Below are positions 34,262 through 42,335 of a stretch of DNA of 64,000 bases, in pieces. Each line of letters starts with the position of its first letter. The stretch's first letter is position 1. This stretch comes from Actinoplanes lutulentus (lineage in GTDB: Bacteria; Actinomycetota; Actinomycetes; Mycobacteriales; Micromonosporaceae): positions 62,001-126,000 of the forward strand of contig NZ_QLMJ01000002.1 in assembly GCF_003259845.1 (NCBI RefSeq), written 5' to 3'. Under the pieces are notes generated by a model, which saw only the letters and a program-made list of their open reading frames with translations, was not told where the DNA came from and ran no database searches. Both the position numbers and the translations under genes were made by a program.

Positions 34262-34492
34262 ATGTTCCTGTTGTTCGGCCTCAGCACGAAAGACCATCTC
34301 GTCGGCACCCACCTGATGAACTGCGAGATCTGCGGCTGGCAGGCACCTCAGCAGCTGTTGAAGCGGTCGACGAAGTTCACCCTGTTCTTCATCCCGCTGT
34401 TCCCGGTGAAGGCCGCGCAGTACTTCCTGGTGTGCGGGCACTGCCGTGGTTTCCGGCACACCGACCCGGCGCGGATCGGGGTCGCGGTCTGA
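34262..34492 (+). CDS. Small zinc-ribbon protein
   Basis: A 76-residue protein with two Cys pairs, NCEICGW and VCGHCRG, forming a C-x2-C...C-x2-C zinc ribbon separated by a hydrophobic segment (FTLFFIPLFPV). The hydrophobic centre resembles the zinc-ribbon_15 type small proteins of actinomycetes. No partner identified. Its stop codon lies inside the first unit of a 16-bp tandem repeat, and a minus-strand glycerol kinase gene ends 25 bases away. Confidence 0.65.
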   Translation: MFLLFGLSTKDHLVGTHLMNCEICGWQAPQQLLKRSTKFTLFFIPLFPVKAAQYFLVCGHCRGFRHTDPARIGVAV

Positions 34493-34530
34493 GCGGTCGT
34501 CCTACTGAGCGATCGTCCTACTGAGCGGGC
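34489..34530. repeat. 16-bp tandem repeat spanning two convergent stop codons
   Basis: CTGAGCGGTCGTCCTA (34489-34504), CTGAGCGATCGTCCTA (34505-34520) and a partial CTGAGCGGGC (34521-34530). The TGA of the zinc-ribbon gene is in unit 1 and the stop (TAG on minus) of glpK1 is at the end of unit 2. Confidence 0.8.
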
Positions 34531-36026
34531 TGGATCCAGTCGAAGGTGCGTTCCACCGCGCGGCGCCAGTTGGCGTACTCGTGGTCGCGCACCGACGGGT
34601 CCATGGCCGGCATCCACTGGCCGGCGATGTGCCAGTTCTGCCGCAGGCCGTCCAGGTCGGGCCAGTAACCGACGGCCAGCCCGGCGCCGTACGCCGCGCC
34701 GAGCGATACCGTCTCCACCGCGAGCGGGCGGACCAGCGGCACATCCAGCACGTTCGCGATCATCTGCATCAGCAGGTTGTCAGCGGTCATCCCGCCGTCG
34801 ACCTTGAGGGTACGCAGGGCCAGGCCGGAGTTCGCGTTCATGGCGTCGACCACCTCGCGGGTCTGCCAGGCGGTCGCCTCCAGTACGGCCCGCGCCAGGT
34901 GGCCCTTGGTGATGTACGAGGTCAGGCCCACGATCACACCGCGGGCCTCGCTGCGCCAATAGGGCGCGTACAGGCCGGAGAAGGCCGGGACGATGTAACA
35001 GCCGCCGTTGTCGGCGACGGTCCGCGCCAGGGTCTCGATCTCCGGGGCGCTGGAGATCAGCTCCAGCTGGTCGCGGAACCACTGCACCAGTGAGCCGGTG
35101 ATCGCTATCGAGCCCTCCAGGGCGTACGCGGCCGGCTCGCCCGCGATCTGGTACGCGACCGTGCTGAGCAGCCCGTTCTGCGCCGGAACCAGCTCGGTGC
35201 CGGTGTTGAGCAGCAGGAAGCTGCCGGTGCCGTACGTGCACTTGGCCTCGCCAGGGGTGAAACAGGTCTGCCCGAACAGCGCCGCCTGCTGATCACCGAG
35301 GGCCGCGCCGATCCGGACGCCGGGGAACGCGGCCACGGCGGTGCCGAAGACACCGACCGACGGGCGTACCTCGGGCAGCATGGCCGCCGGGATGCCGAAG
35401 AAGTCGAGCGACTCGCGCGACCAGCGCAGGGTCCGCACGTCGAGCAGCATGGTCCGGCTCGCGTTGGTCACATCGGTGACGTGCCGGCCCCCGTCGACGC
35501 CGCCGGTGAGTTTCCAGATCAGCCAGGTCTCCATGGTTCCGCAGAGGACCTCGCCGCGTTCGGCGCGTTCGCGCAGGCCCGGCGTGTGCTCCAGGATCCA
35601 CATCAGCCGCGGCCCGGAGAAGTACGTGGCCAGCGGCAACCCCGAGCGTTCCTCGACCTCCTTCGCTCCCGGCCGCGCTGACAGCTCGTGGACCAGGGCG
35701 TCGGTACGCGTGTCCTGCCAGATGATCGCCCGCCCGATCGGGACACCGGTGCTCGCGTCCCAGAGCACTGTCGTCTCCCGCTGGTTGGCGATGCCGAGCG
35801 CGGCCACCTGGTCGAGCCCGATCCCGGCCCGGCGCAGCACCCGGGGCGCGAGCCGTTCCACATTGCGCCAGATCTCCATGGCGTCGTGCTCGACCCAGCC
35901 GGGCCGGGGGAAGAACTGCTTGTGTTCCTGCTGGGCCAGGGAGACGAGCTGGCCACGCCGGTCGAAGACGATGCAGCGCGTCGAGGTGGTGCCCTGGTCG
36001 ATCGAGACCACGAATCGCTCGGTCAT
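34518..36026 (-). CDS. glpK: Glycerol kinase (copy 1)
   Basis: A 502-residue FGGY-family kinase, the full family length. [15 protein letters not shown] is the phosphate-1 loop, ANQRETTVLWD and IIWQDTRTD are glycerol-site motifs, and PAFSGLYAPYWRSEARG and KVDGGMTADNLLMQ are C-terminal signatures. It phosphorylates glycerol to sn-glycerol 3-phosphate. Its ATG overlaps the IclR-regulator stop (ATGA), so the two are translationally coupled. The second glycerol kinase (37738-39255) has only the general family similarity; the two are not recent duplicates. Confidence 0.9.
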   Translation of the reverse strand: MTERFVVSIDQGTTSTRCIVFDRRGQLVSLAQQEHKQFFPRPGWVEHDAMEIWRNVERLAPRVLRRAGIGLDQVAALGIANQRETTVLWDASTGVPIGRAIIWQDTRTDALVHELSARPGAKEVEERSGLPLATYFSGPRLMWILEHTPGLRERAERGEVLCGTMETWLIWKLTGGVDGGRHVTDVTNASRTMLLDVRTLRWSRESLDFFGIPAAMLPEVRPSVGVFGTAVAAFPGVRIGAALGDQQAALFGQTCFTPGEAKCTYGTGSFLLLNTGTELVPAQNGLLSTVAYQIAGEPAAYALEGSIAITGSLVQWFRDQLELISSAPEIETLARTVADNGGCYIVPAFSGLYAPYWRSEARGVIVGLTSYITKGHLARAVLEATAWQTREVVDAMNANSGLALRTLKVDGGMTADNLLMQMIANVLDVPLVRPLAVETVSLGAAYGAGLAVGYWPDLDGLRQNWHIAGQWMPAMDPSVRDHEYANWRRAVERTFDWIQPAQ

Positions 36027-36781
36027 CGGGTGGCTCCCAGGTCTCGTGACACGGCGCGGGCCGCATCCCGGACATTGGTGATCAGCTTCGGATGCGGGCG
36101 GTAATGGCTGTCGCAGAGCCGTTCGACCGGGCCGGATATCCCGATGGCGCCGACCACGAGTCCTCCGTACCCCCGGATCGGAGCCGCGATGGCCGCCTGG
36201 CCGAGCGTCAACTCCTCGATCTCCATGGCGAAGCCTGCCTCGCGGACGCCCTCCAGGGCGGCCGCGAGCGGTTTGGGATCAGTGATGGTCTTGCGAGTGA
36301 ACCTTTCGATCTCCATGGGTACGCCCACCCCGCCGGCCCGATAGGCGAGCAGCACCTTGCCGAGAGCGGTGGCGTGCAGCGGCAGCAGCGTGCCGACGTC
36401 GAGCGTCTGGAAGGTGTCGTCGGGCCGGAAGACGTGGTGCACGACGAGCACCTGACCTTCCAGGACGGTGCCGATGCGCACCGACTCGCCGCTGCGGGCC
36501 GCGAGCGGGTCGGCCCAGTTGATCGAGCGGGAGCGCAGCTCGTTGATGTCGAGGTAGCTGGTGCCGAGGTGGAGCAGGGCCCCGCCGAGCTGATATTGGC
36601 CGGAGTTGCGGTCCTGTTCGACGAAGCCGACCAGTTGCAACGTGCGCAGGATGCCGTGGGTGGTGCCTTTCGCCAGGTCCAGCGTGCGGGCGATCTCGCT
36701 GAGCCCCAACCGGCCCGGCCCACCGGCGAGCGTCCGCAGAATCGCGGCCGCTCGTTCGATCGACTGCACCGTTCCGGGCAT
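36023..36781 (-). CDS. IclR-family regulator, GylR-like
   Basis: A 252-residue repressor-type regulator. SIERAAAILRTLAGG, LGLSEIARTLDLAKGTTHGIL is the helix-turn-helix; the IclR effector domain follows with GTLLPLHATALGKVLLAY and APIRGYGGLVVGAIGISGP. In Streptomyces GylR controls glycerol catabolism. It is divergent from glpF-glpK2-glpD and co-transcribed with glpK1, so it probably controls both units through the 124-base shared gap. Confidence 0.85.
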   Translation of the reverse strand: MPGTVQSIERAAAILRTLAGGPGRLGLSEIARTLDLAKGTTHGILRTLQLVGFVEQDRNSGQYQLGGALLHLGTSYLDINELRSRSINWADPLAARSGESVRIGTVLEGQVLVVHHVFRPDDTFQTLDVGTLLPLHATALGKVLLAYRAGGVGVPMEIERFTRKTITDPKPLAAALEGVREAGFAMEIEELTLGQAAIAAPIRGYGGLVVGAIGISGPVERLCDSHYRPHPKLITNVRDAARAVSRDLGATR

Positions 36782-36824
36782 GTTTCGGACTCTATGCCAC
36801 CGTGTGACAACCCGCCGTGATTGA

Positions 36825-36857
36825 TGTTCGACAATGCCGACCGGTGTTCATTGCCCC
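36825..36857. promoter_or_regulatory. Candidate GylR-type operator, direct repeats
   Basis: TGTTCGACAATGCC (36825-36838) and TGTTCATTGCCCC (36845-36857) share TGTTC and lie between the divergent regulator and glpF genes. The regulator starts at 36781 and glpF at 36906, so either promoter could be covered. Confidence 0.35.
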
Positions 36858-36905
36858 TTACCGGACCTGTTCCTAGCGTCCAGTTCATCGACAGAGGGAG
36901 GGAGC

Positions 36906-37745
36906 ATGGCACTTCGAGACAAGACTCCTGGACTCGCCGGCGAGATGGCAGCTGAGTTCGCCGGCACGATGATCCTCATTTTGTTCGGTGTCGGCGTGGT
37001 GGCGCAGGTCGCCGCCGCCGGCATCGGGGACCACGACAGCATCGCCTGGGCCTGGGGCCTGGGCGTCACACTCGGCGTCTACGTCGCGGCGCGGATCAGC
37101 GGGGCGCACCTCAACCCGGCCGTCACCATCGCACTCGCCGTCTTCAAGGGCTTCTCCTGGCGGAAAGTAGCCCCGTACGCACTCGCCCAGACGCTCGGCG
37201 CGTTCGTCGCCGCGCTGCTGGTGCGCTGGAACTACACCGAGGTCCTGCACGCCGCGGACCCCGGCCTGACGATCAAGACGCAGGGCGTCTTCTCCACCCT
37301 GCCCGGCAACGGGACCCTGCCGGTCGGCGAGTGGGGCGCGTTCCGGGACCAGATCATCGGCACCGCGATCCTGCTCTTCGTCATCCTCGCGCTCACCGAC
37401 ATGGCCAACACCGCGCCCGCTGCCAACCTCGGCCCGGTCGTCGTCGGCCTGCTCGTGGTGGCGATCGGCATGGCCTGGGGGACCAACGCCGGTTACGCGA
37501 TCAACCCGGCCCGTGACTTCGGGCCGCGACTCGCCAGCTTCCTGACCGGCTATGGCGGAGCTTTCCGGGACCAGACAGGGTATCTCTACTTCTGGATCCC
37601 GATCGTCGCCCCGATCATTGGTGGTGTCATCGGAGCCGGGCTCTACCAGACTTTGATCGGACGATTCCTGCCGTCGGAGGCGCCCCAGGAACCGGGCGAG
37701 ATTCCGACCCCTAGAGAAGAGAATGCGGAGGCAAGCCGTGGCTGA
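36906..37745 (+). CDS. glpF: Glycerol facilitator (aquaglyceroporin)
   Basis: A 279-residue MIP channel with six membrane helices and two half-helices. The NPA boxes are HLNPAVT and [10 protein letters not shown]; Asp after the second NPA-R marks the glycerol-conducting GlpF subgroup. ATG 36906 has GAGGGAGGGAG upstream. It overlaps glpK2 by 8 bases. It passes glycerol by diffusion, and the next gene traps it. Confidence 0.9.
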   Translation: MALRDKTPGLAGEMAAEFAGTMILILFGVGVVAQVAAAGIGDHDSIAWAWGLGVTLGVYVAARISGAHLNPAVTIALAVFKGFSWRKVAPYALAQTLGAFVAALLVRWNYTEVLHAADPGLTIKTQGVFSTLPGNGTLPVGEWGAFRDQIIGTAILLFVILALTDMANTAPAANLGPVVVGLLVVAIGMAWGTNAGYAINPARDFGPRLASFLTGYGGAFRDQTGYLYFWIPIVAPIIGGVIGAGLYQTLIGRFLPSEAPQEPGEIPTPREENAEASRG

Positions 37746-39255
37746 CTTCGTCGGTGCAGTGGACCAAGGTACGACCAGCACCCGGTTCATGATTTTCGAC
37801 CACGGTGGCAACGAGGTGGCCCGCCACCAGCTTGAGCACGAGCAGATCCTGCCGCAGGCCGGATGGGTCGAGCACAACCCGATCGAGATCTGGGAACGGA
37901 CCGTCGCGGTCGTGCGTACCGCCATGCAGAAGGCCAACCTGACGGCGCGTGACCTGGCCGCGGTCGGCATCACCAACCAGCGCGAGACCACTGTGGTGTG
38001 GGACCGGCGGACCGGCCGGCCCTACTACAACGCGATCGTGTGGCAGGACACGCGTACCGACCGGATCGCCTCCGCCCTCGACCGGGACGGGCGCGGCGAC
38101 ATCATCCGCCGCAAGGCGGGCCTGCCGCCGGCCACCTACTTCTCCGGCGGCAAGATCCAGTGGATTCTGGAGAACGTCGACGGGGTCCGGGAAGCGGCCG
38201 AACGCGGCGACGCGCTCTTCGGCAACACCGACAGCTGGCTGCTGTGGAACATCACCGGCGGCGTCAACGGCGGCAACCACGTCACCGACGTGACAAACGC
38301 CAGCCGGACCATGCTGATGAACCTGGAGACGCTGGACTGGGACGACGAACTGCTGTCGTTCTTCAACATCCCCCGGCGGATGCTGCCGGAGATCCGGCCG
38401 TCCTCCGACCCCAACGGGTACGGCATCGCGCACATCGACGGACCGCTCGGCGGCGACGTGCCGCTCACCGGTGACCTCGGCGACCAGCAGGCCGCCACGG
38501 TCGGCCAGGTCTGTTTCGCCCCCGGCGAAGCCAAGAACACCTACGGCACCGGCAACTTCATGCTGCTGAACACCGGGACGAACCTGGTGCGCTCGGAGAA
38601 CGGGCTGCTCACCACGGTCTGCTACAAGTTCGGCGACGCCGCACCGGTGTACGCCCTGGAGGGCTCGATCGCGGTCACCGGCTCGGCCGTCCAGTGGCTG
38701 CGCGATCAGCTGCACATCATCAACTCGGCCGAGGAGAGCGAATCTCTGGCCAGGTCGGTGCAGGACAACGGCGGGGTCTACTTCGTACCCGCGTTCTCCG
38801 GGCTGTTCGCCCCGTACTGGCGTTCCGACGCCCGCGGCGCGATCGTCGGGCTGTCCCGCTTCAACACCAGCGGGCACATCGCCCGGGCCACCCTGGAGTC
38901 CATCTGCTACCAGACCCGGGACGTGGTCGACGCGATGGCCCAGGACTCCGGCGTCACCCTGGACGTGCTCAAGGTCGACGGCGGCATCACGGTCAACAAC
39001 CTCTGCATGCAGATCCAGGCCGACGTGCTCGGTGTGCCGGTCAGCCGTCCGGTGGTGGCCGAGACCACCGCCCTCGGTGCCGCGTACGCCGCCGGCCTCG
39101 CGGTCGGGTTCTGGAAGAACACCGACGAGCTGCGCGAGAACTGGAACGAATCGCAGCGCTGGCAGCCCACCTGGTCGCAGGACCAGCGCGAACAGGGCTA
39201 CGGGAAGTGGAAGAAGGCGGTGCAGCGAACCCTCGACTGGGTGGATGTGGACTGA
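37738..39255 (+). CDS. glpK: Glycerol kinase (copy 2)
   Basis: A 505-residue FGGY kinase. GTG 37738 was chosen because GGAGG precedes it by 6 bases; the ATG at 37723 would give five extra residues. [58 protein letters not shown] and [11 protein letters not shown] are intact. It overlaps glpF and is followed 2 bases later by glpD, forming one operon. Having its own kinase in the glpF-glpD operon makes copy 1 redundant or differently regulated. Confidence 0.9.
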   Translation: MADFVGAVDQGTTSTRFMIFDHGGNEVARHQLEHEQILPQAGWVEHNPIEIWERTVAVVRTAMQKANLTARDLAAVGITNQRETTVVWDRRTGRPYYNAIVWQDTRTDRIASALDRDGRGDIIRRKAGLPPATYFSGGKIQWILENVDGVREAAERGDALFGNTDSWLLWNITGGVNGGNHVTDVTNASRTMLMNLETLDWDDELLSFFNIPRRMLPEIRPSSDPNGYGIAHIDGPLGGDVPLTGDLGDQQAATVGQVCFAPGEAKNTYGTGNFMLLNTGTNLVRSENGLLTTVCYKFGDAAPVYALEGSIAVTGSAVQWLRDQLHIINSAEESESLARSVQDNGGVYFVPAFSGLFAPYWRSDARGAIVGLSRFNTSGHIARATLESICYQTRDVVDAMAQDSGVTLDVLKVDGGITVNNLCMQIQADVLGVPVSRPVVAETTALGAAYAAGLAVGFWKNTDELRENWNESQRWQPTWSQDQREQGYGKWKKAVQRTLDWVDVD

Positions 39256-39257
39256 TC

Positions 39258-40955
39258 ATGACGAACCTTTCTCCTGCTTACCGGGACGCGGCCCTGACCG
39301 CGCTCGCCACGACCGAGGTCGACGTCCTGGTGATCGGTGGGGGAGTGGTGGGGGCGGGTTGCGCGCTCGACGCGGTCACACGGGGATTGACCGTGGGCCT
39401 CGTCGAGGCGCGCGACTTCGCCTCCGGCACCTCCAGCCGGTCCAGCAAACTGATCCACGGCGGCCTGCGATACCTGGAGATGCTGGACTTCGGGCTGGTC
39501 CGCGAAGCACTGCGCGAACGCGGACTCATCCTCCAGCGCCTCGCACCACACCTGGCCCGTCCGGTCCGCTTCCTCTACCCGCTCAAACACCGTGGCTGGG
39601 AACGCCTCTACGCCGGGGCCGGCGTCACCCTCTACGACGCGATGGCCTGGTCACACGCGATGCCCCGGCACCGCCACCTGAGCCGGCGCGGCGCGCTGCG
39701 CGCCTGCCCGGCCCTGCGCAGCGACTCCCTGGTCGGAGCGCTGCAATACTCCGACGCACAGCTCGACGACGCCCGGCACACCATGTTCCTGGCTCGCACC
39801 GCGGCCGCCTACGGCGCCCACGTCGCGTCGCGGACGGAGGTGGTCGGCTTCCTGCGCGAGGGTGAGAGAGTCACTGGGGTACGCGTACACGACCTCGAGC
39901 ACGACCGGACATTCGAGATCCGTGCCCAGCAGGTGATCAACGCGACCGGCGTCTGGACCGACGACACACAGTCGCTCGTCGGCGAACGTGGACAGTTCCA
40001 CGTCCGCGCCTCCAAGGGCATCCACCTGGTGGTTCCTCGCGATCGGATTCAGTCGTCGACCGGCCTGATTCTGCGTACCGAAACCAGTGTGTTGTTCGTG
40101 ATCCCCTGGGGCCGGCACTGGATCGTCGGCACCACCGACACCGACTGGAACCTCGACAAGGCGCACCCGGCCGCCTCCAGCAAGGACATCGACTACCTGC
40201 TGGCCGAGGTCAACAAAGTGCTGTCCACCCCGCTGGAACGCGCCGACGTGCAGGGCGTCTACGCCGGCCTGCGCCCGCTGCTGTCCGGCGAATCCGAATC
40301 CACCTCGAAACTGTCCCGGGAACACTCGGTGGGCAGCCCGGTCCCGGGCCTGGTGGTGGTCGGCGGCGGCAAGTACACGACATACCGGGTGATGGCCCGC
40401 GACGCCGTCGACGCCTGCGTGCACAGCCTGGGCCGCTCGGTCCCGCGCTGCGTCACCGACAACGTGCCGCTGCTCGGCGCCGACGGGTACCCGGCACTGT
40501 GGAACCGCCGCGGCCAGCTGGCCGCCTCGTCCGGCCTGCACGTGGCCCGGGTCGAGCACCTGCTCGGCCGCTACGGCTCGCTGATCACCGAGGTCCTCGA
40601 CCTGATCCGCGACGATCCGGGGCTGGCCCGGCCGATCGAGGGCGCCGAGGACTACCTGCGGGCCGAGTTCGTCTACGCGGCAGCAGCCGAAGGCGCCCGC
40701 CACCTGGTCGACGTGCTGACCCGGCGTACCCGGATCTCCATCGAGACCTTCGACCGTGGCGTGGTGGCAGCACCGGACGCGGCCGAGCTGATGGGACGGG
40801 TCCTGGGCTGGACACCCGAACAGCGCGAGCGAGAGGTGGAGAACTACCGGCTACGGGTGGAGGCCGAACGAGCCTCCCAGGAACAACAGGACGACGAAAC
40901 AGCCGACGCGACACGGCTGGGCGCCCCCGACGTGGTCCCGATAAGCCTGAAGTAA
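39258..40955 (+). CDS. glpD: FAD-dependent glycerol-3-phosphate dehydrogenase
   Basis: A 565-residue flavoprotein that oxidises glycerol 3-phosphate to dihydroxyacetone phosphate and passes electrons to quinone at the membrane. VIGGGVVGAGCALDAVTRG is the FAD loop; RDFASGTSSRSSKLIHGGLRYLE is the GlpD signature 1; WGRHWIVGTTDTDWN and GGGKYTTYRVMARDA are further signatures. The acidic Gln/Glu-rich C-terminal tail is a little longer than usual. Its transcript ends at a 23-bp hairpin. Confidence 0.92.
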   Translation: MTNLSPAYRDAALTALATTEVDVLVIGGGVVGAGCALDAVTRGLTVGLVEARDFASGTSSRSSKLIHGGLRYLEMLDFGLVREALRERGLILQRLAPHLARPVRFLYPLKHRGWERLYAGAGVTLYDAMAWSHAMPRHRHLSRRGALRACPALRSDSLVGALQYSDAQLDDARHTMFLARTAAAYGAHVASRTEVVGFLREGERVTGVRVHDLEHDRTFEIRAQQVINATGVWTDDTQSLVGERGQFHVRASKGIHLVVPRDRIQSSTGLILRTETSVLFVIPWGRHWIVGTTDTDWNLDKAHPAASSKDIDYLLAEVNKVLSTPLERADVQGVYAGLRPLLSGESESTSKLSREHSVGSPVPGLVVVGGGKYTTYRVMARDAVDACVHSLGRSVPRCVTDNVPLLGADGYPALWNRRGQLAASSGLHVARVEHLLGRYGSLITEVLDLIRDDPGLARPIEGAEDYLRAEFVYAAAAEGARHLVDVLTRRTRISIETFDRGVVAAPDAAELMGRVLGWTPEQREREVENYRLRVEAERASQEQQDDETADATRLGAPDVVPISLK

Positions 40956-40960
40956 CCGAA

Positions 40961-41017
40961 CCGGCGGGCTCTCCCTGCTGTCTCAGGCGTGTCGAGACAG
41001 CAGGGAGAGCCCGCCGG
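40961..41017. terminator. Very strong bidirectional hairpin
   Basis: A perfect 23-bp stem, 40961-40983 with 40995-41017, and an 11-nt loop separate glpD from the convergent membrane-protein gene ending at 41019. Confidence 0.9.
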
Positions 41018-41018
41018 G

Positions 41019-41693
41019 TCAATTCTCGGGTGGTGGCGAGGGCTCGGCTGTGGTGAACAGCCAGCGGGTCACGCCGGTGGTGAGCGCCGCGGTGGTCTGG
41101 AGCAGGAAGGCGGCGAGGAGCGCCTGGAACACCCACCGCTTCGCCGTGCTCGTGTCGTCCTCGAACTCCACCAGCGGCCGGGCCGGCACCAGGTCTGCCG
41201 GGTGGTAGACCAGCGGTCCGCTCATGGCCTGGTCATCGGGGTCGTCGCGGAGGACCTGCGGCTCAGCGCCGTCGGGGCAGCGCAGACGGTACCGCCAGTG
41301 GTTGCCCCACACCGGTTCCGGTAACTGCTCGACCGCGACGACGGTGCAGGTCGCGGTCCTGCCGGTCAGGACGAGCGCGCTGTCCGGGCCACCGTCGGTG
41401 TAACTGGCGAGCGGGATGCCGATGAAGATCAGGACGCCGATCAGCGTCGACACACTGTTGCGCAGCAGCCGCCTGGTGAAATTCCACCAGGAGAACGAGG
41501 AGACACTGAGGACCGCGAAGATGAGGATATTGAGCACCGTGGTCTCGGGGCTGACGAAGCCGGCCACGATCCGCGCGACGATCATGGACAGTACGAGTGC
41601 GGTGATGACGATGTACCCGCTGAGGTGCTGGAGCCAGGCTCTGCGCCGGGCGCGCTCGGAGTAGCTCGACCACCGCTCGCGAACAGTTGCCAT
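41019..41693 (-). CDS. Membrane protein, paralog of 41703-42215
   Basis: A 224-residue protein. Three or four hydrophobic helices (YIVITALVLSMIVARIVAGF, TVLNILIFAVLSVSSF, VSTLIGVLIFIGIPLA, and a C-terminal VFQALLAAFLLQTTAAL) flank an external domain with LTGRTATCTVVAV and RLRCPDGAE. It shares with its neighbour the LTGRTATCT, Y-R-x-x-CPDGAE, GPL-x-x-HP-x-DLV-x-ARP and FLLQ motifs. The Cys pair likely forms a disulfide. Unknown function. Confidence 0.6.
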   Translation of the reverse strand: MATVRERWSSYSERARRRAWLQHLSGYIVITALVLSMIVARIVAGFVSPETTVLNILIFAVLSVSSFSWWNFTRRLLRNSVSTLIGVLIFIGIPLASYTDGGPDSALVLTGRTATCTVVAVEQLPEPVWGNHWRYRLRCPDGAEPQVLRDDPDDQAMSGPLVYHPADLVPARPLVEFEDDTSTAKRWVFQALLAAFLLQTTAALTTGVTRWLFTTAEPSPPPEN

Positions 41694-41702
41694 GGCCGAA
41701 CA

Positions 41703-42215
41703 TTACTGGCCGGTAGTGTTCGTCGGCATCGATGTCCGGTGTCGGCTTTCGGCCGCCGGTTTCGGCCTGTCCGGTAGTCCGGTGGTGAACCGCCACCGGA
41801 TCGGGCCCACGATCAGCGCGGCGGCGGACTGGAGGAGGAAGACGCCGGCGGCCACCTGGAACATCCATTGCAGGACGGTGGCCTTGCGGCCCTCGTACTC
41901 CGCGACCGGCCGCGCCCGCACCAGGTCCGACGGGTGGTGGATCAGCGGGCCGCGCATCGCCGGATCGTCCTGCTCCTTGCGGAGCAGCTCCAGCTCGGCG
42001 CCGTCCGGGCAGGACATCCGGTACCACAGGGCCGGGCCGTTTGTGGGCACCGGATCCTGTGTCACGGACACGGTCGTGCAGGTCGCGGTCCGGCCGGTCA
42101 GGGCGAGGACCGTGTCCTCACCACCGCCGCCGAAGGCGGGGAGCGGGCCGGCCAGGACGACGATGAATCCGGTGACGACGAACAGGCGGGCGCCCAGCAA
42201 CCGGGCGGTGGACAT
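41703..42215 (-). CDS. Membrane protein, shorter paralog of 41019-41693
   Basis: A 170-residue protein with one N-terminal and one C-terminal helix (LFVVTGFIVVLAGPLPAF and MFQVAAGVFLLQSAAALIV) around the same external domain (LTGRTATCTTVSV, YRMSCPDGAE, GPLIHHPSDLVRARP). The N-terminal helices seen in the other copy are missing, so it arose by partial duplication or lost them. The pair are 9 bases apart on the minus strand and look co-transcribed. Confidence 0.6.
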   Translation of the reverse strand: MSTARLLGARLFVVTGFIVVLAGPLPAFGGGGEDTVLALTGRTATCTTVSVTQDPVPTNGPALWYRMSCPDGAELELLRKEQDDPAMRGPLIHHPSDLVRARPVAEYEGRKATVLQWMFQVAAGVFLLQSAAALIVGPIRWRFTTGLPDRPKPAAESRHRTSMPTNTTGQ

Positions 42216-42292
42216 GACCCAGAAGTATGCGGGCGAGTAGGCGGCGATGTAGGTGATGTAGCTGATCGCCGAACGATACCGGCGTGCATCAA

Positions 42293-42321
42293 TGGCCGCC
42301 CCCGTGTGACGGGAGCGGCCA
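42293..42321. terminator. Hairpin between amylase and membrane-protein genes
   Basis: A 12-bp stem with one mismatch, 42293-42304 with 42310-42321, and a 5-nt loop. It lies 15 bases beyond the stop of the minus-strand amylase gene and so terminates it. Confidence 0.7.
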
Positions 42322-42335
42322 GCGATGATGTTCGG

